Assembly: GCA_050303615.1 (NCBI GenBank)
Contig: JBNLCC010000006.1
Location: 1 to 16,134 of the forward strand
DNA from: CAZDXJ01 sp050303615
GTDB lineage: Bacteria; Pseudomonadota; Gammaproteobacteria; Methylococcales; Methylomonadaceae
Direction: 5' to 3'
DNA: 16,134 bases
In this document: piece after piece, positions 7,655-15,435 of the stretch
Layout: every line of letters starts with the position of its first letter
Position numbering within the stretch: position 1 is the stretch's first letter
Program-made: the position numbers and the translations under genes
Notes under the pieces: model-generated
What the model saw: the letters and a program-made list of their open reading frames with translations, nothing else
Databases searched by the model: none
What the model was told of the DNA's origin: nothing

Positions 7655-8362
7655 GATTAGGGAAAGCGGAGGATGTTAAAACGCCGGTAAGATGGAAATC
7701 ATGTTCAAACGAATCCATCGACTTATGATGCATACTCCGCCTAAAAATCAATTATACACAAAACGAAAAAATTAACTTAAGCCTTCAATGCGCCCAGCAT
7801 TCATCCTACTATTCTGTCCAGGTGAGTAGCGCGGACAGGTCCCCTCCGTCTACCTCCCGCATAGTTTCGAGCCGCAGGCGGTTGCGGACGGAAAAGTTAA
7901 ATTCTAGTTGTTCAAAGACGTGGCGGTAAATGCCTGTTCGGTGTCGACCCAATCCCGAAAGGTTAAAGTTTTTTCATTGCAATCTTACTATTGACCTGTT
8001 TTCGGGAAAATAGGTCTGTTTTTTTGTGTTCAGCAAACGTGTTGTTATCGGGGATTAACTTCCCTCGCTTCGCTGTCCATGGCGGGCAGCGAATGAAAAA
8101 ACGTCCTGCAATTTTCTATCATTGTCTATGATGACATGACGGCAGTTCCGATAAACCGGCACTCTCCGGGTCGTTGAACATCAAGAAAGGTTGTGCTCGG
8201 TACAAACATATGTATTCAAAATTAATCTATTTAGTGAACTGGGATGTTACACGAAATATAATTCCAAATTAATAGCCCATTGCGTAAAAAAAGGAAACTG
8301 TATAAAAGCCATTTTCGCTATAATCCTAGACTACAAATACAATACGGATATTGTTCTTTTGA
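7655..8362. other. 700-bp gene-free region between transporter operon and hsdM relic
   Basis: No complete gene is visible. On the minus strand, about 7809-7970, a 52-codon open frame without a start codon reads with protein-like composition (for example GIYRHVFEQLEF and RLRLETMREVDGG) and ends in TAG; it may be the tail of a lost gene, but I do not recognise it. Two hairpins are present: one at 7993-8016 followed by Ts, and one at 8069-8093 (TTCGCTGTCC / GGGCAGCGAA, 5-base loop, one wobble pair). A TATAAT at 8319-8324 could be the -10 box for the hsdM relic; no good -35 was found. Confidence 0.45.
7993..8025 (+). terminator. Orphan terminator-like hairpin
   Basis: GACCTGTTTTC (7993-8003) pairs with GAAAATAGGTC (8006-8016) over 11 bp with one G-T wobble and a 2-base gap, so a tight loop, followed by TG and seven Ts (8019-8025). 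It has the form of a rho-independent terminator for + strand transcription, but no + strand gene precedes it. It may end a small RNA or mark a lost gene. Confidence 0.5.
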
Positions 8363-9845
8363 ATGGCTGAAATAAAACTGGATCTCTCAACTTGAACAAT
8401 ATCTCTCCAAAGCCGCCTGGATTCTGAAAGGGCCGGTCGATGCATCTGATTTCAAGGTCTATATTTTCCCTTTACTGTTCTTCAAACGCATTTCCGATGT
8501 CTATGATGAAGAATTTAATCAGGCTATGAAGGAATCTGACGGCGACAAAGAGTATGCAGCTTTACCAGAATTCCATCGATTTGAAATACAGCAAGATTGC
8601 CATTGGAATGATGTCCGAGAAACCACAACCAATGTTGGCTTAGCGATAGAAAAAGCACTACGCGGCATAGAACAAGCGAATCAGGAGTTTCTGTACGGCA
8701 ATTTCGGTGATGCTCAATGGAGCAATAAGAACTAGCTTTCCGACAAGCTGTTAATTGATCTGATTGAACATTTTTCCCAATATCGGCTAGGTAACGAAAA
8801 CGTCAATCCCGATATGTTGGGTCAAGCCTACGAGTATCTCATCAAGCACTTCGCCGACCTGACCAGCAAAAAAGCTGGTGAGTTTTATACGCCACGTTCG
8901 GTAGTTCATCTGTTAGGGCTAATACTTGATCCGCATGAAGGCGAAAGCATTTATGATCCTGCTTGCGGTACTGGTGGTATGTTGCTGGAATGTGTGGATC
9001 ATCTTGAACACAACCATGAAGATGCACGTACGCTAAAACTTTTCGGTCAAGAGAAAAATCTGACGTCGAGTTCTATCGCCAGAATGAATATGTTTTTGCA
9101 CGGTATCGAAGATTTTGAAATTCTGCGTGGCGACACCTTACGCAACCCGGCATTTTTTGAAGCCGATGGCTTGAAAATCTTTGATTGTGTGATTGCCAAT
9201 CCGCCATTTTCGCTGAAAGATTGGGGCGCTGAACTGTGGGTAAATGATCATTATGGTCGCAATATTGCCGTCGTACCGCCTAAAGGCAATGGAGACATGG
9301 CCTGGGTGCAGCACATGGTCAAATCCATGAACAGTATAGGCCGCATGACCGTCGTGTTGCCACATGGTGCATTATTCCGTAAAGGTGCGGAAGGGAAAAT
9401 CAGACAGGCATTGATAGAACAAGATTTGCTTGAGGCCGTTATCGGTCTGGGGCCAAATATTTTCTATGGAACGCAATTGGCAGCATGCGTCATGGTGTTT
9501 AAACAAAACAAAGAATATGAGAAGAGGCACAAAGTATTGTTCATCGATGCATCTGATCAAATCCGTGTCGGCAGGGCCCAAAATTTCCTGGAGCCAAACC
9601 ACGTCAAGCAAATTTACGATTGGTATCAGACCTTTGAAGATGTTCCAAATTACGTAAAGGTCGCCATGCTGGAAGACCTGAAAGAAAGCGATTACAACCT
9701 GAATATCCCGTTGTATGTGGAAAAAATCATTGAAGACAATCTGCCCAGCGTGGAAGACGCTTTGAGCGATTTAAAAGGAGCTTGGGAAGCAAGCTTACAA
9801 GCCGAAGAAAAATTTAAAACGATCTTGAATGGATTTATAAAATGA
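8363..9845 (+). pseudogene. hsdM: Type I restriction-modification DNA methyltransferase subunit, broken
   Basis: The remnant encodes the N6-adenine methyltransferase (M) subunit of a type I restriction-modification system. It begins MAEIKLDLS at 8363, then a frameshift near 8388 (a 2-base loss relative to the expected LDLSQLEQYLSKAAWILK) moves coding into the frame of 8391. That frame is then continuous to 9845 except for an in-frame TAG at 8733-8735, where GDAQWSNKN is followed by the stop and then LSDKLLIDLIEHFSQ, exactly as an uninterrupted HsdM would read. Motif I, DPACGTGGML, is at about 8955-8984 and the catalytic NPPF at 9198-9209, so the catalytic core survives. An internal start at 8814 would give 343 residues lacking the N-terminal domain. 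The full remnant would be about 494 residues, normal for the family. No hsdS or hsdR is in the window; the next gene overlaps the stop as ATGA. Confidence 0.88.
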
Positions 9846-9967
9846 AAGAGCTGCAATCGCTTGATGATGTTTTTAATAAGAAAATTTTCAGAATTCCAGA
9901 TTATCAACGTGGATATGCCTGGGGTGAAAAACAGTTGGTTGAGTTTTGGGAAGACTTACTAAATTAA
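9842..9967 (+). pseudogene. Truncated DUF262 (GmrS-like) N-terminal stub
   Basis: This 41-codon frame starts in an ATGA overlap with the hsdM stop and reads SLDDVFNKKIFRIPDYQRGY, then AWGEKQLVEFWEDLLN, before TAA. The phrase IPDYQRGYAWGEKQLVEFWEDL is the typical start of DUF262 proteins, which include the GmrSD type IV restriction enzymes and related phage-defence nucleases; the DGQQR-type catalytic motif lies further on in intact members and is missing here. Intact proteins run to several hundred residues, so only the beginning remains. The overlap implies the gene was once translated together with hsdM as part of the same restriction island. Too short to be functional, unless the stub itself is expressed. 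Confidence 0.7.
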
Positions 9968-10311
9968 ATGAAATTGAAAGATTTATCTTCATTTCTTTTA
10001 GGTTATGCAGAGCTCAATCAAATTACCGAAGCAGTTCTTATTATCGTGCTGCTCGATGTCAGGCAGATTAGCGTATTAGTCACACCGAGCTCCGATTGTT
10101 TGGATAGCAATTTCCAGTTTTAAGTGTATCGCTCCACCACTGAATTTGGCTTTTATGATGCTGCGTTTAAAGGCGGGAAATTTTATCTCAGCTGAGGTAC
10201 CATTTATCAGGGGCAGGTCCTTGTTTAAATTCATATTAAGCAACTAAATCTTAATATATTACAAGGGCTTTGCCCGCTATTCTTATGAGATATCCGGGCT
10301 AATAAATTTTT
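9968..10311. other. Debris region with a 51-aa open frame and the second 54-bp element
   Basis: A + strand open frame at 9968-10123 begins with an ATG directly after the DUF262 stop (MKLKDLSSFLLGYAELNQIT at its start, hydrophobic middle AVLIIVLLDV) and ends inside the 54-bp repeat. It has no obvious ribosome binding site and I do not recognise it. Past its stop the same frame continues as VYRSTTEFGFYDAAFKGG up to a TGA near 10190, which looks like the tail of another broken gene. Bases 10200-10311 are AT-rich with no gene; a loose GCCCG/CGGGC pairing lies downstream of the minus-strand gene but has no T-tract. Confidence 0.35.
10071..10124. repeat. 54-bp element, copy 2
   Basis: This is the second copy of the element at 2692-2745, same orientation, 52 of 54 bases identical (G in place of A at two sites). 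It lies about 100 bp after the point where the DUF262 gene breaks off. The flanks beyond GCGTATTAG and TTTTAAG do not match those of copy 1, which sets sharp boundaries for the unit. Confidence 0.8.
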
Positions 10312-10932
10312 TCACTTTATTGGTCTAACTTTGCGCTTATATAAATAGACAATCATTGGGTAAACAAACCACGACAATTCCCACAACCATGGACTTGCAG
10401 CGAAGGGGATGGTAATTAATGCAGTAATAGGTTCGGCCTTAATCCGTTCGGTGATTGTTCTTGCCTCATCGGTTTCAATATCGTCCCTGACCAGATTACC
10501 TTTTGTTAAGGCATAATACCATGCGCTAAACGAAAATGCGCCCAACAGGAACGCCATCAAGCTTTCAAAGATACGTAAACTCGAATGGGCTTCAAATTCA
10601 ACACCCAACCGTATTGCATAGAGAAACAGCAATAGAGAAAAGAGTTGTGCAATTGAGAAAATTATATGCCAACTGTCTGTACGAACCAAGTATTTGAATA
10701 ACAAATTACTCTGTATCCAATAGATGATGACGATGATTAATGCGATAACAACAAGCGTGAGAAGAAATTGATTTTCCGCTAACATATCAACAAGACTCTG
10801 CCACTCGGTGTTATCTTCTCGCCGAGGCAATAAAATAAACAACCACCAAATGGTGATGCCGAAAACGACATCAATCAGCCTTTCTAAGCGTCTTAACTGC
10901 CTTTGATCACTTTCTATATTAGATTTCGACAA
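10312..10932 (-). CDS. Multi-pass inner-membrane protein, possibly TMEM175/DUF1211-like
   Basis: The product has 206 residues from a TTG start at 10930-10932, preceded by the strong Shine-Dalgarno GGGGGAG (complement of 10941-10948) at good spacing. An ATG at 10977 is also in frame, but it would place this site inside the gene. Five to six hydrophobic segments are visible: VVFGITIWWLFILLP, LLTLVVIALIIVIIYWIQ, WHIIFSIAQLFSLLLFLYAI, LMAFLLGAFSFSAWYYAL, and TALITIPFAASPWLW with WFVYPMIVYLY at the C-terminus. The first helix, RLERLIDVVFGITIWWLF, resembles the R-x-E-x-x-x-D-x-x-F signature of the prokaryotic TMEM175 potassium channels (DUF1211), as do length and helix count, but the FSD core is replaced by LID. 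The assignment is tentative; a generic integral membrane protein is the safe call. The gene appears intact. Confidence 0.7.
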   Translation of the reverse strand: MSKSNIESDQRQLRRLERLIDVVFGITIWWLFILLPRREDNTEWQSLVDMLAENQFLLTLVVIALIIVIIYWIQSNLLFKYLVRTDSWHIIFSIAQLFSLLLFLYAIRLGVEFEAHSSLRIFESLMAFLLGAFSFSAWYYALTKGNLVRDDIETDEARTITERIKAEPITALITIPFAASPWLWELSWFVYPMIVYLYKRKVRPIK

Positions 10933-11307
10933 TTCTTTATCTCCCCCCACTATTGTCCGGTTAAGAATTAGAACCACAACCTGAAGGACCTAAATGAATT
11001 GAATTTTAAGTAAAATAGTAGCTTACAAGACAGCTTCTTACGCTTCAAACACTTAGGCTTTTGAACATATTAACACCGTTTTTCACTCCGAGTCATCGGC
11101 AGAATATGAGGCTAGTCAAATCAGATCACTACACAATGCAAACAACAGTTGCTAAAGAAAAATTGCTTTAAGGAGCGAAGTATCTATCCCAATGAAGCTC
11201 TAAGCCAAAATTAAAAGGCGTTGAGTCTCGGTCATTCGAAAAGTTATCGTTACTCAGGTCGGATTTTAGAAATACATGGTGGCGACATACGGTTGGATAT
11301 TAGTGTT
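10933..11307. other. Gene-free stretch between two minus-strand genes
   Basis: About 375 AT-rich bases hold no convincing coding sequence. It should contain the promoter for the membrane protein and the 3' end of the small periplasmic gene, but no clear promoter, terminator or repeat was recognised. Confidence 0.4.
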
Positions 11308-11649
11308 TCACCACTGTTTGAACTCGACAATCTCGCTTTTACCATTTACGTTACAATAGCCGCTGGCGTTTTTGCCACTAACACTCCAATTGAAAGAAGC
11401 CCCGTACTCCTTCAGGTCTTTGACAGTCAACGTGCCAGAGTCGATTTCCTGGAGTAAAGTTGCGCCAAGGCGTATACTGATGTCCGATTCAGGGACACCG
11501 AACTGTTCCAAAACACGGTTTTTGCAAGAACTACTGAGTTTACCGATAAAGGCGTCGGTATTTTCGCTTGCCAACGCTGGTTGGCCATATATCATGCCGA
11601 TTGAGAAAGAGGCCGCAAATAGAAATGGCAGGATTCGATTTTTGCCCAT
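11308..11649 (-). CDS. Small two-cysteine periplasmic protein, unknown function
   Basis: The 113-residue product has a typical Sec signal peptide (MGKNR, then a hydrophobic core) with a likely cleavage site after PALA (residue 27), leaving a mature protein of about 86 residues. Two cysteines (in SSSCKNR at residue 42 and GYCNVNG near 98) could form a disulfide. The body reads as a helical first half (CKNRVLEQFGVPESDISIRL) and a beta-like second half (YGASFNWSVSGKNASGYC). I do not recognise the family. The ATG at 11649 has only a weak upstream purine stretch. It stands alone on the minus strand, far from its neighbours. Confidence 0.72.
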   Translation of the reverse strand: MGKNRILPFLFAASFSIGMIYGQPALASENTDAFIGKLSSSCKNRVLEQFGVPESDISIRLGATLLQEIDSGTLTVKDLKEYGASFNWSVSGKNASGYCNVNGKSEIVEFKQW

Positions 11650-11922
11650 GTGTTAAAGTCCCGATTAAAATTGATGTAAGGCGAATATATCACACCAAAA
11701 AATAAACTGTTTAAAACAAGCCATATAAAAATTGTGAAAAGATGAGTGGGTTTTGTCAAGGGTTGTTCTTAAGCATTTGGTAGTGCAAGAATTTTGGATC
11801 GGTGGCGCCTTCTGTTGATTAAGCTGCTTCCTCTGCGGCCTCAATTTTTTTACCTGGCCGAATTATCCTGCCTGTAATAGATCGAATAAAACAGGTGCAT
11901 GAAGCCGGCTAATTGTATTACC
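11650..11922. other. AT-rich spacer with possible coding debris
   Basis: No gene is supported. On the minus strand a startless frame reads FFYEVIQLAGFMHLFYSIYY to a stop near 11860, and another reads RPGKKIEAAEEAA to a stop near 11820. Both are short and unrecognised and could be remnants of the decayed region next door or chance. Confidence 0.25.
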
Positions 11923-13018
11923 TCATAGAAAAAGTAACCGAAGAATTAAAGTCGTTGTCTTGAACGTGCCGCGCTGCAAGACAAGCACTGATTCTGTGGT
12001 GATCTTCTGCGTTTTGGGCTGTCGGACCATAGCGGTGGACCAGAGCACGTGGGGGATCCCCCGCCCCTTCACAATCTCTGCATAGGGGCCGATGATTCCG
12101 AGACCTTCTGGAGTCGGCTTCATTTGCCAAATGCTCGTCCATTTCTTGGAGTAGTCACCCAAAGCGGCGCCGTCCTTTCAGTAGTTTACATACAGGAAGG
12201 AATATTTAGGTTTCGTGCCATAATAGTATGGCTTTACTTTGTTTTCTCACCCTTTGGAAACAAGGGAAACGTCGGATCGGTAGTGGAGTGTTTGATAGGA
12301 TTTGCTCCAAAAGCCTTCGTTGAACTGTTGCTCCAATTCTTCGGCCGCTTTCTTACCAATGTGCTGCGAGGCAAAGTCGGCAAAACTCTGCACTTGTCCG
12401 CGTTCGATATTGTTTTTGTAAGGTATCGCCAGGCTCAGGGTTTCCTCACCGCCGACCGTCGTGAACCAGACCCAATTGTTTGGCTTGCCCTTCTCCAGGG
12501 CGATTTGGCTCAGACGGGCACAGGCCTTATTCATCTGGATTGATTTTGCGGGATTCACCAACCAGGTCGTTACCCCGACCAGCTCGGCTTGGTCCGATGC
12601 TGGCCACGTCCAGTTACTGTTCTCCGTGTCGATCTATTCCTGTTTATAGGACAGCTCTTGCAGGAGCGGCGAGAGTACTTCGACATAGTTCGCAGGAATG
12701 TCGCTTGAAAAGACAACTTCATCGGCCTTGTCTTGCTCTGCAAGCTTGACCGTAGCGAAGCGCACAAAGAATTTAAAATAATCTCCGCCCTCGGTTGGAG
12801 TGTATACCTGGTAATGGCGTCCTTCGCCTTGGGTAAGCCTAAAATCGAGGTGCTTCTTAATGGCCGCTTCGAAGTCGGGGATGCTGACATCACGCTTGCG
12901 CTCAAGTGTCAGTATGGCAGCTGTCAATTGTTCTGATTTCTTCCCCCTGTGCTGAAGCCGAAGCGGGCAGACAGAAAACCATGCTCAGCAGCATGCAGTT
13001 GATTATTCTAAAGTGCAT
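11923..13018 (-). pseudogene. Decayed gene for an exported protein, unknown function
   Basis: The original start is well defined: ATG at 13016-13018 preceded by AAGGAG, then a signal peptide MHFRIINCMLLSMVFCLPAS, ASAQGEE. A frameshift near 12940 leads out of this frame to a TGA at 12902. Coding continues in another frame from EQLTAAILTLERKRDV (about 12935) through TPTEGGDYFKFFVRFATVK to 11923. That single frame is interrupted by TAG at 12634-12636, TGA at 12247-12249 and TGA at 12178-12180, yet reads as coherent protein on both sides of every stop (for example WVWFTTVGGEETLSLAIPY and GDYSKKWTSIWQMKPTPEGL). The intact protein would have been about 365 residues, periplasmic. I do not recognise the family. 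It lies downstream of, and in the same direction as, the two amidohydrolases. Confidence 0.72.
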
Positions 13019-13139
13019 CACAGGTCTCCTTGTTCTGTCATCTTTCGGATTGTGTTGTTTATCAAATTGAGAATAAGATTTTGTCTTCATCGTATTGGAC
13101 TTCATGAAATTGGTTTTCATGTGCGTGATGGGCCTCGGG

Positions 13140-13174
13140 GCATTCTCCCGACTGACCAGGAATCGGGGGAATGC
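13140..13174. repeat. Inverted repeat between amidohydrolase and decayed gene
   Basis: GCATTCTCCCGA (13140-13151) and TCGGGGGAATGC (13163-13174) form a 12-bp stem with one wobble or mismatch and an 11-base loop. It lies just after the stop of the amidohydrolase read on the minus strand. No T-tract follows on that strand, so it may stabilise or process the message rather than end it. Confidence 0.4.
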
Positions 13175-13191
13175 ATCTCCAAATTTGCCGA

Positions 13192-15351
13192 TTACTTGTC
13201 ACGAACCTGCAGAATCTCAACGGCTTTTTTGGCCTCAGGATCGTAAGCCCAGAGCACAGCAACCTTGTCCTTCAAGGTCCATTGGATCCAGTAGTTTTTG
13301 TCGTCCTTTTTCCAATAGATTTCCCGGGCAGGGCGGGCGAACTTGTATCCCTTGCCCGGCAGGACCGCGAAGGTCTTGTTGACTTCATCCGGGGCGAAAA
13401 CGTTCACATCGGAAGGAGCATCATTCTTATCTTGATCACCGCAAATAGGGGATCCACCACGATTTATTTCACTCTGCACCAGCAGGTTCAGCGCCTCGAC
13501 ATCGATCGCTGACTGAAGGTCGGGATTGGTCACCTCGACTTTGACTACGTCTTTTTTGGCCAACTTTTCTGCACGGTCGAAAGTGAAGTTGCCATCCATT
13601 ATCGTCTGACTGACCTTGATGTCCTGGATCTTCATCGGATCGACTTCCAGGGGATTGCCCTCGAGGACAACGATATCCGCCAGTTTGCCAACCTCCAGGC
13701 TGCCGATTTTGTCTTCCATGCGCAGTTGCCAGGCGGCATCGATAGTGACGGCGCGCAGCGCCTGCTCGACGCTCATCGGCTTCACATTGGGTGGAAACGC
13801 CTTGGCTTTTGGATCGGCCGGGTTCTTCATGGTCACGGCGCCCTGCACCACGAACAATGGCGCCTGCATGGTCGGCGGTGTGCTCGGAAGGTCGGGGCCC
13901 AGACTGACCCGGACGCCGGCACGGGCGAAATCCGGGTAGCGGCCGAAGTTGGTCATCGTCCGTTTTTCACCCAGGTAGGTCAGCGCATCCTTGTCGGTGC
14001 CGCTCCAGTCGTTGGTGAAGTTCGGGGTCGAGTTGACCGGAATCTTGTTGTCGATCACCCGCTTCTGATCCTCGGGCGTTAGCCAGGTAGCATGATGCAG
14101 TGCGCTGCGGTTGTCGGGATCAACTTCGCGCGCAGCCAGGATGGCATCGATGCCGGCGCGGGCCGTGCCCGTGCTGTCAGTGTGGATCACGCTATCGAAA
14201 CCGTGTTTGGCGGCGGCCACCATGATCTCCTTGATCTTGTCCGGCGGGATGCCGAAGACACCCTTTTTGCCTGATTCGTACGGCTCAATCATGGGCGCGA
14301 GTTCAACGTTCCAGTTAGATTCGGGATGGATCTTCACCTGACGGGCAAACAGTTTGTCGCCATGGTATTGCTTGTTCATCTCGTCCATGAACTTCATCAC
14401 CTGCTCGGTTTCGGCGTTGGGTCTCTTGAAAAAGGGCAGCACGAAGGTACGAAGTTTCAGTGTGCCGGCCTTCTCACGCTGGCTTAAATTTTCCATCGCG
14501 GCCTTCATGTCATCCTGCATCTTGCCGTTGGTGTCCTTCATGTTGGGGGTCACGATGCCAGGATTCAGATAAGTGGTCACGCCATTGCTCGCGGCGATGC
14601 CGTGAAGCTTGTCGATCGTCTCGTTGATGATTTTGTCAGGGTTCCAGGCGCCGATGGCGACATATGCCTCCATCCACTGGCCTTCCACGCCGGTGCCGGT
14701 CGGCGTGCCATCCTTGTCGCGCACCCAGTAGATCACGTCTTTTTGATCATCGGGGGAGTCCTTGGTGACTCTGGCAATCTCCATTGCCTTGGTGTTCAGC
14801 CAGGCGTCGTGTGCGGTAAAGTCCAGGATCAGAGCTGGGCGATCCGGGACCGCCTGGTCGAGATCCTTCGCGGTGGGACGGCTACCATAGTTGCCAGTGG
14901 ACCAGCCGATGCCGACGATGCGTTCGAGATCAGGATGTTCTTCGGCATACTTTTTAACAATCGCGATGTACTCTTCCTTGTTCTTGCCATCGAAGAGATG
15001 AACGCCCTTGCTCGTCCAGCCCGACCCAATCAAATGATCGTGCGCATCGACAAATCCGGGCATCACGGTCTTGCCGGTCGTATCGATGGTTTTTGTGTCT
15101 TTACCGATAAACGCATTGGCACCCGCAGCGTCTCCAACATAGACGATCTTGTTGCCCTTGACGGCAACAGCTTCTGCCCAGGGTTGTTTATCATTGAGGG
15201 TATAGACCTTACCGCCGGTAAATACAAAGTCCGCTGACTCTGCACTCGCTGTTGATGATTCAGTTGTCTGCTTGACGGCGCCTCTCTGTGTGGAACAGGC
15301 AACACCCAGTATCAACATACTAACCAGAAGTGTTCTCGTAAAGTAATGCAT
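13192..15351 (-). CDS. Exported amidohydrolase (YtcJ/Amidohydro_3-like), probable lipoprotein, with C-terminal extension
   Basis: This is a metal-dependent hydrolase of the amidohydrolase superfamily, 719 residues from the ATG at 15351, chosen because GGAG lies six bases upstream; ATGs at 15354 and 15363 are alternatives. The N-terminus MHYFTRTLLVSMLILGVACS contains a lipobox-like LGVAC (Cys19), so it is probably an exported lipoprotein. Metal-site residues are visible, counted from this start: VDAHDH (His104, His106), VKIH (Lys340), VIHTD (His390), LHHATW (His419/420) and GPDLPST (Asp487). The typical closing strand GKLADIVVLEGNP follows. Beyond the catalytic fold, the last ~110 residues form an added domain (from about VEVTNPDLQSAIDV to the end) with a CGD motif and a WIQWTLKDKVAVLWAYDPEA segment. 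The neighbouring gene is a paralog with the same extension. The substrate (amide, ester or cyclic ureide) cannot be told. Confidence 0.92.
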   Translation of the reverse strand: MHYFTRTLLVSMLILGVACSTQRGAVKQTTESSTASAESADFVFTGGKVYTLNDKQPWAEAVAVKGNKIVYVGDAAGANAFIGKDTKTIDTTGKTVMPGFVDAHDHLIGSGWTSKGVHLFDGKNKEEYIAIVKKYAEEHPDLERIVGIGWSTGNYGSRPTAKDLDQAVPDRPALILDFTAHDAWLNTKAMEIARVTKDSPDDQKDVIYWVRDKDGTPTGTGVEGQWMEAYVAIGAWNPDKIINETIDKLHGIAASNGVTTYLNPGIVTPNMKDTNGKMQDDMKAAMENLSQREKAGTLKLRTFVLPFFKRPNAETEQVMKFMDEMNKQYHGDKLFARQVKIHPESNWNVELAPMIEPYESGKKGVFGIPPDKIKEIMVAAAKHGFDSVIHTDSTGTARAGIDAILAAREVDPDNRSALHHATWLTPEDQKRVIDNKIPVNSTPNFTNDWSGTDKDALTYLGEKRTMTNFGRYPDFARAGVRVSLGPDLPSTPPTMQAPLFVVQGAVTMKNPADPKAKAFPPNVKPMSVEQALRAVTIDAAWQLRMEDKIGSLEVGKLADIVVLEGNPLEVDPMKIQDIKVSQTIMDGNFTFDRAEKLAKKDVVKVEVTNPDLQSAIDVEALNLLVQSEINRGGSPICGDQDKNDAPSDVNVFAPDEVNKTFAVLPGKGYKFARPAREIYWKKDDKNYWIQWTLKDKVAVLWAYDPEAKKAVEILQVRDK

Positions 15352-15435
15352 CATCTTCTCCATAACTGTTTGTATTAATAAATCTATTCTTGTTGATTCA
15401 GTTTTATGAGGTCCATCAACGGCTATGTCCGCCTA

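Noticed and set aside
2692..10124. The two 54-bp units considered as phage or integron attachment sites
   Set aside because: No integrase, recombinase or tRNA gene lies between or beside them, and a transposase fragment abuts one copy.
10240..10311. Possible terminator for the minus-strand membrane protein
   Set aside because: The GCCCG/CGGGC pairing has an 18-base loop and no T-tract on the minus strand.
12049..12543. + strand open frame of 164 codons
   Set aside because: It lies opposite the decayed exported-protein gene, whose minus-strand frame reads as coherent protein; the + frame is a shadow.
13726..15237. Long + strand open frames opposite the amidohydrolase, including one of 211 codons at 14602-15237
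   Set aside because: They are antisense shadows of a clearly conserved enzyme; their sequence shows no domain and no ribosome binding site.
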